Assembly (NCBI GenBank): GCA_009841725.1 | Contig: VYGS01000040.1 | Span: forward strand, 35,563-77,217 | Direction of reading: 5' to 3' | Source: Gammaproteobacteria bacterium | Lineage (GTDB): Bacteria > Pseudomonadota > Gammaproteobacteria > Arenicellales > Poriferihabitantaceae | Length of the DNA: 41,655 nt | In this document: piece after piece, positions 35,401 through 41,655 of the stretch | Position numbering within the stretch: position 1 is the stretch's first letter | How the letters are laid out: each line of letters opens with the position of its first letter | Position numbers and translations under genes: made by a program | Notes under the pieces: model-generated | What the model was told of the DNA's origin: nothing | Databases searched by the model: none | Seen by the model: only the letters and a program-made list of their open reading frames with translations

Positions 35401-37600
35401 GCAGTGATGATGCATAGACCTGCACGCGGTTCTCCTCTCTGGAGAGCAGAACGGCATCCTCCAGCCATGAAATCGCAGTCTTGACGCGGGTGTCATCGGT
35501 AGCTTCATCGCGCTCGAAGGCCTTCTCGTCGTCTTCCAGCAGGATTTCACCCGATGTCACGACGACCTCACCGACTTTGTGCTTGCTGTTATGCTTTCGG
35601 TTCTTGTAGTCGATGTTTTTCAGCGCCCTCAGGATGCCTGCGATTTCCTGTCGGCTGAGCCGGGATCTTGCCGACATGCCGAACTGTTTCTCGACATCGT
35701 CCATGGTGAACAGCAGGACACAGCGCGCCTTGTCACGGTCCCGGCCTGCCCGCCCGGCTTCCTGTATGTAATTCTCAAGAGAGCCGGGGATGTCTGCGTG
35801 GATGACAAGGCGCACATCTGGTTTGTCGATGCCCATCCCGAATGCGTTGGTTGCCACGATGACGCGGATCTCGCCGCTGATGAACCGGTCTTGAATGGTC
35901 TTTTTCCGGTCGGGCGTCAGCTTTGAATGAAAATAGGCTGCCGGAACTCCCTTGGAATTCAGAAAGTCGGCCATGTCTTCGGTATGACGGCGAAACGCAC
36001 AGTAGACGATCGCGCTCCCTTTCTCATGGCCTAGGAGATCCGAATGAAGAATCTGGTATACATCTTCCCGTTTTCTGGAAGGATCGGTCTGGATGACCGC
36101 GAACTTCAGATTGTCGCGGCCACTACCCCCATCATAGGGCAGCATTTCGATGCCGAGCTTGTCCTGGAAATGTCGGACAATCTCGTCCTTTACCTCGGGT
36201 TTGGCGGTGGCGGTCAGAGCTAGGATCGGCGAGATTTCATCCTCGGTGGAATACTCACAAATGAAGCGTCCCAAGTAGCGGTAGTCGGGACGGAAGTCAT
36301 GTCCCCACTTCGAGAGACAGTGTGCTTCGTCGATTACCCAAGCTCCGATCTGTCGCTGCTTGAGTATATTTCGGACCGAGACGCTCCGAAGTTGTTCAGG
36401 AGAGATAATCATGATGCTGGCATCGCCGAGGCGCACACGGTCCAGTGCCTTGCGGCGCTCCGGAAGGGAGAGCATGCCGTTGATGGTCACGGCGGATATG
36501 ATTCCGCTTCTCTCCATGCCGTCAACTTGGTCGGCCATCAGGGCGACCAACGGAGAGATCACGACCGTCAGGGCCCCGGTCTTGTAATAGCGCGAGAGGG
36601 CTGGCAACTGGTAACACAGGGATTTTCCGGTTCCCGTGGGCAGAATTCCGAGCACATGCTTGCGGGACATGGACGACTCGACAATGATTTCCTGCATCGG
36701 ACGTCCCGAACCCGGATCCTTCGGTTCCGGTCGAAAGCCGGGGAATCCGAACCAGCGCTTGAGTTCGCGCACCGGGTTGTGATGCTCACAGCACCAGCCG
36801 CAGTCGGACTGTCCGCAGGCGGTGTCCCGGAGCTTCCTGACAAGGCGCGCAGCTTCAGGATGCTTGTGGAAAACCCAGGGCGGCATGACGGAATTGCCCC
36901 CGGAGACGGAAATCCAGGCGAGCGCAAAGGACAGGCCCCAGCCGAGCGTTGCCGCATTCTCGATCATCTGTATGCAATGTGTCCGGCAGGCCTTCTGAGC
37001 CAACCACTCCAGGATCAGGTTCCGGGCCGAATCGTCGGACGGCTTCGGGTTGCCGCGCAGGAATTGAAAGAATGCGTCGAAGCCCACCGCATTGTCTCTG
37101 GCCGTGGCCAGCCAGTGCCATGCATCAAGAAGAGATCGGTCGGTGCACTCCAGGAAATTCTTCTGCTGATCGTCCAGAAGCTGTTTCGCCAGTTTGCAGT
37201 CTTCTTTCGGATCGTTGCGCTGGCCGCCAAGGAGCCGGGGATCCTTGTAGTGTTTGACGAGATGATGATAAGGATTTCGGGGAAAGGCGAGCGGATTCAG
37301 CCAGAGCGTGTCAATTGCGGGCAGCCGCAATAGAGCGAGCTTCGGGTTGGCGGCTTGAAGATGAATAAGATCGAAGTCGATCAGGTTGTGCCCCAGCAGG
37401 AATTCCGCACCCTCGGCGAAACGGTCGAGTTCGGCGAGCGCCTTGTTCAGCCTTTTTGCGGAGCCTAGCGCTGAGCGTGACAAGGTTGCGTTCGTATCGT
37501 GGCGGATGGCGCCTAGGGAATTGATCTGTTCGGTCTTTCGGTCGACTTCCAGATCAATCGACAGGCACCGGACGGAAAAGTGTTCGAGCAACGTGTCCAT
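32408..37600 (-). CDS. DEDD exonuclease - RecQ helicase - UvrD helicase fusion protein
   Basis: A 1730-aa protein with three nucleic-acid engines. Residues about 10-150 resemble a DnaQ/RNase-T-like 3'-5' exonuclease: LSIDLEV with D and E, GHNLIDFDLIHL, and NDPKEDCK. Residues about 258-275 hold a cysteine/histidine cluster (CGQSDCGWCCEHH). Residues about 300-700 form a RecQ-type SF2 helicase with Walker A PTGTGKS (about 320), DEAH box in VIDEAHCLSKWGHDFRPDY (about 423) and QEAGRAGRD. Residues about 1110-1570 form a UvrD-type SF1 helicase with GPGSGKT (about 1122), VDEYQDID (about 1247), GDDDQNIYAFNGSS and VAMTRARQML. The last 100 residues (VGDPLKF ... WEYLDGSGKRVGIM) resemble a HIRAN-like tail. 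ATG 37600 (AAGG upstream) is chosen over the frame opening at 37726. A defence or genome-repair role is inferred. Confidence 0.87.
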   Translation of the reverse strand: MDTLLEHFSVRCLSIDLEVDRKTEQINSLGAIRHDTNATLSRSALGSAKRLNKALAELDRFAEGAEFLLGHNLIDFDLIHLQAANPKLALLRLPAIDTLWLNPLAFPRNPYHHLVKHYKDPRLLGGQRNDPKEDCKLAKQLLDDQQKNFLECTDRSLLDAWHWLATARDNAVGFDAFFQFLRGNPKPSDDSARNLILEWLAQKACRTHCIQMIENAATLGWGLSFALAWISVSGGNSVMPPWVFHKHPEAARLVRKLRDTACGQSDCGWCCEHHNPVRELKRWFGFPGFRPEPKDPGSGRPMQEIIVESSMSRKHVLGILPTGTGKSLCYQLPALSRYYKTGALTVVISPLVALMADQVDGMERSGIISAVTINGMLSLPERRKALDRVRLGDASIMIISPEQLRSVSVRNILKQRQIGAWVIDEAHCLSKWGHDFRPDYRYLGRFICEYSTEDEISPILALTATAKPEVKDEIVRHFQDKLGIEMLPYDGGSGRDNLKFAVIQTDPSRKREDVYQILHSDLLGHEKGSAIVYCAFRRHTEDMADFLNSKGVPAAYFHSKLTPDRKKTIQDRFISGEIRVIVATNAFGMGIDKPDVRLVIHADIPGSLENYIQEAGRAGRDRDKARCVLLFTMDDVEKQFGMSARSRLSRQEIAGILRALKNIDYKNRKHNSKHKVGEVVVTSGEILLEDDEKAFERDEATDDTRVKTAISWLEDAVLLSREENRVQVYASSLLVGSVEEAQKKIDSRKELNPAYRQKLLDITRTLIQSDPDEGISTDELMDITEFTSREVQKALHDLEELGIANNDTALTAYVHDGVERNSNRRLDNAETLETALIRHLRETAPDLVVGETSTLHLRIVSQRLRDEGVPEPLLERVLRILRGLSHDGRDDGGAGNLDLRVHEMENARITLRQPWEALEETAGLRRDGARVLLKHLLDCLPPSSRGADLLASTTLGGLRKALISGLGLKSRINKSDGILNRSLMWLHEMEVIRLDKGLTIFRPAMTIRLEQEKPVQGFSNVEFAPLRLHYQNQILQIHVMAEYARKGLQNMDDADQLALDYFKLNQTDFIDRWMPERRKETDRQTTPESWHRIVEDLGNAVQKRIVADNRGQQNVLVLAGPGSGKTRALVHRIAYLVRVRRENPRGIIALAYNRHAAQEIRQRLHGLIGKEGRSVTIMTCHALAMRMVGASFSGRMEKANDRPDHDEFKAVLAEAVDLLNGKGLPEDEVDDQRERLLAGFRWILVDEYQDIDMPQYELISALAGRTIKDPDRKLTVFAVGDDDQNIYAFNGSSVEFIRRFSRDYEVKAPMHLVENYRSTKHIIAAANEVIQPASNRMKIDTPIRVNRTRDKEPDGGAWEALDPISKGRVQVLHCPPDLISQALLAVADLERLAGISPDWDWSRCAVIAREWKYLHPVRAYCEARGIPVQTANEESVNIWKLREVQVLVRWLDQRRGKLVAGQDLRKQLHACPDNVWRSLLDDALDTLTTEVGDETTGQQAMEWLAEWSREARRRQTGLLLLSAHRAKGLEFNHVTVLDGGWNRRGRNEDRDAARRLYYVAMTRARQMLSLVRFGPTSPVSHDLGGSARLMTEGLLNNQSVTVREHVTGDGDRTGLDRLYSSPELSDINLGFAGRLKGNRHTSIKAIADLAVGDPLKFQQSGDRWEYLDGSGKRVGIMARNFTMPKGYWIASASVYAVIIWKQNPESQDYPGVKRDRWEVVIPEIVYEPSP

Positions 37601-37715
37601 TCGACCTTGGATCGTGTTTTGCCCCGCTATTATGGAACAAGAATCGGTCAGGACAAAAATTCGGGAGCCGACAAGGGGGTTCAAGGTGGATTGTGAAGGC
37701 CCCGGAATTCCCGGA

Positions 37716-38099
37716 TTAATGCACAAATAGCGTCCACAGGGCGTAGCACCACAGTCCCGCAGCCAGGAACAGGGCGATCAGAACGGCGGAACTCCCCGTA
37801 TCCTTGGCCTTTTTCGCATCCTCGTGGTATTCCGGGGACGTCTTGTTGACCACCGCTTCGACGGCCGTGTTCAGCAGCTCCGTGATCAGCACGAGCGCAT
37901 GGCTGGATATGAGCGCGATCCGCAGCCACGACTCCAGTGGAAGAACCAGACAAAGCACGGTCAGAACCACGGCAAGGAGCAGTTCCTGGCGGAATGCCGC
38001 TTCATCCTTGTAGGCCAGCTTCAGACCGGAAAGCGAGTACAAGAAGGCCTTGTAGATTCTTTTCAGTCCCGTTGCGCATCGGGGGATTTTTTTCGACAT
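37716..38099 (-). CDS. dgkA: Diacylglycerol kinase
   Basis: A 127-aa inner-membrane enzyme that phosphorylates diacylglycerol to phosphatidic acid, recycling lipid from membrane-derived oligosaccharide or LPS modification. It has three helices and the DagK signature ELLNTAVEAVVNKTSPEYHEDAKKAKDTGSSAV, where the Glu and Asn carry out catalysis; the family usually has KDMGSAAV, here KDTGSSAV. N-terminal GLKRIYKAFLYSLSGLKLAYKDEAAFRQE is also conserved. The frame is open to 38462 but has no homology. The helicase fusion gene starts 115 nt downstream on the same strand. Confidence 0.93.
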   Translation of the reverse strand: MSKKIPRCATGLKRIYKAFLYSLSGLKLAYKDEAAFRQELLLAVVLTVLCLVLPLESWLRIALISSHALVLITELLNTAVEAVVNKTSPEYHEDAKKAKDTGSSAVLIALFLAAGLWCYALWTLFVH

Positions 38100-38507
38100 A
38101 GCGAAAACAGGAATCGGGCTGCAGACAAGGACGCCGATTCGGCGTTTGCAAGGTTGCGACAAGAACAGACAATGAAATACTAGCACACTATTCATAACCT
38201 CATGAAATATAGATTTTTTCATTGAATTGAAGCACCGGTCCTGTTCAATTCCGACGCATGAATGGTTCGACCCTCTCCAACGGAATGCCGGACAGCGAAA
38301 AGGGTTCCGGGATCGCGCAGGGAGCTCCGGATCCTCTACGGCGTCCAGACCACGGGCAACGGGCACATGAGCCGATCGTCCTTGTCGGGTCCGTCCGTCC
38401 ACCGCTCGCCACGGCGTCCGTGATCCAGGGGCCGGCACAAAGGCGCATAAACTGTTATACAATCCGTCTCTTGTATCCGAACCACCCCGCTTTCAAGAGG
38501 ACCGAGA
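38100..38507. other. Divergent intergenic region, dgkA and hydratase genes
   Basis: The first 130 bases are AT-rich and should hold the dgkA promoter (minus strand); the rest is GC-rich. TACAAT close to 38458 is a possible -10 for the hydratase gene, without a clear -35. Two overlapping opposed ORFs (38245-38448 minus, 38258-38518 plus) show no family features and are not accepted as genes. Confidence 0.4.
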
Positions 38508-39302
38508 ATGGGCAATGAAGTGATCGCCGCGGCCGAATGTCTTCTTTCCTCCCGTCAGGGCAAGACGGTGCAGGACAACCTGCCGCCGTCCTGCTATCCG
38601 GGCTCCGCCGAGGAGGCCTATCGTGTCCAGGAGGAACTCGTCTCCCGGGTCGTGATACAGCACGACTCGCGCGTGATCGGATACAAGCTCGCCTGCACCA
38701 ACCGGCCGCTGATGGAGCTGCTGGGCACGGACGAACCGTTCTACGGATGCCTGATGGAGCATTCCACCCATGCTTCGGGCGCGGAGCTTGCGGCCGCCGA
38801 CTTCACGCAACGGATCGTGGAGTCGGAATTCATGCTGGAGATGGGCGCCGACCTGCCGGCCTCCGATACCCCCTACACCGCCGAGACGATCGCGCCGTTT
38901 GTCGGCAAGCTGATTCCCGCGATCGAAGTGGTCGACCATCGATATACCGATTTCACGAAGGTCGGGGTCAATGCGCTGATTGCGGACAACGCGATCCACG
39001 GCGCCAGCGTTCTCGGCGAGCCGGACGGGGAGAAGTGGAAGACGATCGATCTCGCCGCCCACGAGGTGGTCCTGCAGATCAATGGCGAGGTCGTGGAGAG
39101 AGGTTCCGGCGCAAACGTCCTTGGCAGTCCGCTGAATGCCATGGCCTGGCTCGGCAACCGTCTGCAGTCCCGGGGCAAGGGGCTGCGAAAAGGCGATATC
39201 GTTACCACCGGGGCGGCCTGCCCGATCTATCACGCCGTGGCCGGTGACCGGATCCTCGTCAGCTTCGGAGAACTGGGCGAGGTCGATCTGTCGTTCGCAT
39301 GA
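38508..39302 (+). CDS. 2-keto-4-pentenoate hydratase / fumarylacetoacetase-family protein
   Basis: A 264-aa protein of the MhpD/HpcG group. Conserved features are YKLACTNRPLMELLGTDEPFYGCL, the acidic metal-binding pattern ESEFMLEMG (E, E) with IPAIEVVDHRYTDF, and GANVLGSPLNAMAWLGNRL. The family hydrates 2-hydroxypenta-2,4-dienoate in meta-cleavage aromatic catabolism or decarboxylates oxaloacetate-like compounds; no aromatic-degradation genes are present, so the substrate is open. It lies 40 nt before the aminotransferase gene on the same strand. Confidence 0.85.
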   Translation: MGNEVIAAAECLLSSRQGKTVQDNLPPSCYPGSAEEAYRVQEELVSRVVIQHDSRVIGYKLACTNRPLMELLGTDEPFYGCLMEHSTHASGAELAAADFTQRIVESEFMLEMGADLPASDTPYTAETIAPFVGKLIPAIEVVDHRYTDFTKVGVNALIADNAIHGASVLGEPDGEKWKTIDLAAHEVVLQINGEVVERGSGANVLGSPLNAMAWLGNRLQSRGKGLRKGDIVTTGAACPIYHAVAGDRILVSFGELGEVDLSFA

Positions 39303-39342
39303 GCGTGCAGCCCGATCCCGTTTGCCGCAACACGAGTCCACT

Positions 39343-40260
39343 ATGAGCAAGCTGGCGTTTTTCGAAGGGGAGATCGTGCCGATCGAGCAGGCGAAGATCA
39401 GCATCGCCACGCACACGTTCCACTATGGAACCGGGTGTTTCGCCGGGATGCGGGCCCACTGGAACAGCGATCGCGAACAGCTCTACATCTTCAGGCCCGC
39501 CGACCATTTCGAGCGCCTCCTTCACAGCGCGCGCTTCCTGTATTGCGACGTCTCCTACAGCGCCGCGGAGCTCGAGGCCATCACGCTCGAGCTGCTGAGG
39601 CGGGAAGGATTCAGGGAAAATGTCTATATTCGCCCCATCGTCTACAAGGACGAGGGAGTGTTCAGGGTGTGGCTGCACGATGCAAACGACAAGGTGGCGA
39701 TATTCGCCCATCCCGCAGGCGGATACCTCCCGAATACGGAAGGCATCAGCATGTGCGTGAGCAGCTGGCGCCGGGTCGACGACACGGCCATTCCCGCACG
39801 CGGCAAGGTCAACGGCAGCTACGTCAACAGCGCCCTGGCGAAAAGCGAGGCCATGCTGAATGGCTATGACGAGGCGATTCTGCTGAACCAGGACGGGCAT
39901 GTGTCGGAAGCGAGCGCCGCCAACTTCATGATCGTTCGCGGCGGAGCGTTGATCACTCCGCCGATCACGGCCAACCTGCTCGAGGGAGTCGTCCGCCGGA
40001 CGATTGTCGAGTTGGCCCGCGATGAACTCGGCGTCGAAATCCAGGAACGCGAGATCGACCGCTCGGAACTCTACATGGCGGATGAGGCCTTTTTCTGCGG
40101 AACCGGGGTAGGGATGGCTTCCATCGGAAGCATTGATCGGCGCACGGTCGGCGATGGCGGGAAAGGGGAAATCACCGCGAGGCTTGACGAGTTGTTCCAG
40201 CGGATCCTGATCGGAGAGCATGATCGGTACCGGCACTGGCTGGCCCCGGTGTACGATTGA
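39343..40260 (+). CDS. ilvE: Branched-chain amino acid aminotransferase (class IV PLP)
   Basis: A 305-aa fold type IV enzyme. N-terminal HTFHYGTGCFAGMRAH and RPADHFERLLHSA are BCAT motifs. The PLP lysine is in GKVNGSYVNSALAKSEA, and LNQDGHVSEASAANFMIV is the class-IV signature, with a C-terminal ADEAFFCGTGVGMASIGSIDRR. It transaminates valine, leucine and isoleucine with 2-oxoglutarate. ATG 39343 gives the usual length; the longer frame from 39136 overlaps the hydratase gene. Confidence 0.9.
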   Translation: MSKLAFFEGEIVPIEQAKISIATHTFHYGTGCFAGMRAHWNSDREQLYIFRPADHFERLLHSARFLYCDVSYSAAELEAITLELLRREGFRENVYIRPIVYKDEGVFRVWLHDANDKVAIFAHPAGGYLPNTEGISMCVSSWRRVDDTAIPARGKVNGSYVNSALAKSEAMLNGYDEAILLNQDGHVSEASAANFMIVRGGALITPPITANLLEGVVRRTIVELARDELGVEIQEREIDRSELYMADEAFFCGTGVGMASIGSIDRRTVGDGGKGEITARLDELFQRILIGEHDRYRHWLAPVYD

Positions 40261-40457
40261 CCAGGCCGCCCTTTTGTCCGGCCCGACGGGTCGGCAAGCC
40301 CGTCCCTGACGCTCCCCGAATGTCCCGGCCGACTCCGCTCCGTGTATCTTCCCCGAGCCGCCCCTGATCCGGAGGGTGTCCGCCAGAGCGGCTGTCTTCG
40401 ATTGCTGCAAAAGGTGATATATTTATCGTTCTGATCGTTTTCAAGACGAGGTAAATC

Positions 40458-41531
40458 ATGAAAAAAATGTCACCGATGATGAGAAGAAGATCGTTCCTGC
40501 TTGGCATGGGCGCCGCGGCGGCGGGCTTGACCCTGGGCCAGCGGGGCGCGTTTGCGGCCGAGGAGCCGAAGCTGAATTTCTACAACTGGGATACCTATAT
40601 CGGGGAGACCACTCTGGGGGATTTCGAGGATCTGACCGGTATCAGCGTCAAGATGGATCTGTTTGCGGACAACGACGAGTTGTTCGCGAAGCTCAAGGGT
40701 GGCAACCCGGGGTACGATCTGATCGTTCCCACCAACGATTACACGGAACGGATGATCGTGGCCGGAATGCTGCAGGAACTCGATCACGGCATGATTCCCA
40801 ACATGGCCAACATTGACGCGGCCTTCCTGAACCCCCTGCACGATCCGGGAAGGAAGTATTCCATGCCCTACATGTGGGGAACAATCGGGATCGGCTACCG
40901 GAAATCGGCGGTCGACGGGGTGCCCGACAGCTGGAAATGGCTGTACGACTCCGATCGGTATTCCGGAAAGATCGCGCTCCTCGCCGATGGCGGTACCATC
41001 ATCCAGATGGGTCTCAAGTACATGGGTGAAGCCCTCAACGAGACCGACCCGGCCAAGATCAAGAAGGTCGAGGAGATGGTCATCCGGCAAAAACCCCATA
41101 TCAAGGCATTTGCCGAGGACAACGGACAGGATCTGCTTGCGGCCGGCGATGTCGACCTGACCATGGAATGGAACGGGGATATCCTGCAGGTCATGGACGA
41201 GGACGATGATGTCGGCTATGCGGTACCGAAGGAGGGCGGCCTGTTGTGGGAGGACTCCCTGTGCATTCCGACCGGCGCGCCGCATCCCGAAAACGCGCAC
41301 AAGTTCATCAACCATATTCTCGATGCGGAAGCCGGCGCCCTGATCGCCGACTACATCCAGTATGCGACACCGAACGGGGCGGCGAAGGCCATCATGGATG
41401 CGTCCTACCGGGACAATCCGGCGATTTTTCCTCCTTCGGATATCATCGACAAGCTTGAGGTGTCCGTTTACAAGGGCGAGGACTACCAGCGTCTGATCGA
41501 CGAGACCCTGACCCGTATCCAGGCCGCTTAG
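40458..41531 (+). CDS. Tat-exported polyamine-type ABC substrate-binding protein (PotD/PotF family)
   Basis: A 357-aa periplasmic binding protein. The N-terminus MRRRSFLLGMGAAAAGLTLG has a twin-arginine motif (RRRSFL) and a cleavage site near AFA-AEEP. LNFYNWDTYIGETTLGDFEDLTGI at the mature start, followed by DLFADNDELFAKLKGGNPGYDLIVPTNDY and the polyamine-box-like EWNGD, is PotD/PotF-like. It delivers putrescine or spermidine to an ABC permease, whose genes would lie downstream outside the window. GAGG 6 nt before ATG 40458 is a good ribosome binding site. Confidence 0.92.
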   Translation: MKKMSPMMRRRSFLLGMGAAAAGLTLGQRGAFAAEEPKLNFYNWDTYIGETTLGDFEDLTGISVKMDLFADNDELFAKLKGGNPGYDLIVPTNDYTERMIVAGMLQELDHGMIPNMANIDAAFLNPLHDPGRKYSMPYMWGTIGIGYRKSAVDGVPDSWKWLYDSDRYSGKIALLADGGTIIQMGLKYMGEALNETDPAKIKKVEEMVIRQKPHIKAFAEDNGQDLLAAGDVDLTMEWNGDILQVMDEDDDVGYAVPKEGGLLWEDSLCIPTGAPHPENAHKFINHILDAEAGALIADYIQYATPNGAAKAIMDASYRDNPAIFPPSDIIDKLEVSVYKGEDYQRLIDETLTRIQAA

Positions 41532-41655
41532 CGCACATCCGATCCGGCCTGGCGCGGGCGCCGGGAACCAGCGACCGCGGCCGGGGGGTGGAGGGCCCGT
41601 TTGATAGCGGGGCGGGTCATCACAACCGATGAGTGGGTCGTGGGCGACCCCGCCG

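Noticed and set aside
38245-38518. Two opposed ORFs of 67 and 86 codons in the dgkA-hydratase gap
   Set aside because: They overlap each other, are rich in Arg/Pro/Gly as expected for random GC-rich frames, and show no domain; one also overlaps the hydratase start.
40285-40304. Hairpin GACGGG/CCCGTC after the branched-chain aminotransferase gene
   Set aside because: Only six base pairs with an eight-base loop and no T-run; insufficient for a terminator call.
41548-41565. Hairpin CCTGGCG-CGGG-CGCCGGG after the polyamine-binding-protein gene
   Set aside because: The stem is short, includes a G-T pair and lacks a T-run; in GC-rich DNA such hairpins are frequent, so it is not called a terminator.

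Overview
The window reads as a chromosomal piece of a GC-rich gammaproteobacterium. The minus-strand order nadD, rsfS, rlmH, maf, rng at the left edge is a classic gammaproteobacterial housekeeping block. The rest of the core content (cystathionine beta-synthase with CBS domains, aconitase A, gamma-glutamyltransferase, DagK, a PotD/PotF-type binding protein) fits the same group. I infer a free-living or host-associated uncultured lineage because of the density of toxin-antitoxin, transposon and helicase/nuclease genes; genus cannot be read from the sequence.

Layout. 1-4306 (minus): RNase G (cut by the window edge), Maf, RlmH, RsfS, NadD, a TlpA-like thioredoxin and a small membrane protein. 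4487-5863 (plus): cystathionine beta-synthase. 5883-16352: an accessory island with visibly lower GC in its right two thirds. It holds a PIN toxin with an Xre-ImmA/IrrE antitoxin, a divergent DUF2188 protein, tRNA-Thr(CGU), a 4.05-kb IS1595-family transposon (ISNwi1-like ends), a 50-codon ORF and a 1269-aa RecD-like helicase with a C-terminal nuclease-like region. 16393-31279: ordinary metabolism and transport, namely gamma-glutamyltransferase and a DMT permease, an esterase, two MATE exporters, a macrodomain hydrolase, an MFS permease, a cupin, aconitase, a DegT aminotransferase, a D-cysteine desulfhydrase-like PLP enzyme and a LysE exporter. 31596-37600: a second accessory patch with a ParDE module under a perfect palindromic operator and a 1730-aa protein fusing a DEDD exonuclease, a RecQ helicase and a UvrD helicase. 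37716-41531: DagK, a 2-keto-4-pentenoate hydratase-like protein, a branched-chain aminotransferase and a Tat-exported polyamine-type binding protein.

The most notable content is genome defence. The IS1595 element carries a single-chain restriction-modification gene (nuclease, N6-adenine methylase and target-recognition regions) whose TTG start overlaps the transposase stop, followed by a 54-aa ORF with a strong ribosome binding site. Both cargo genes lie inside 28-bp terminal inverted repeats that match at 26 positions. The element sits just after tRNA-Thr and immediately upstream of the large RecD-like helicase/nuclease. The DEDD-RecQ-UvrD fusion at 32.4-37.6 kb is a second candidate single-protein nucleic-acid processing or defence machine. 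No CRISPR array, rRNA or phage structural gene was seen.
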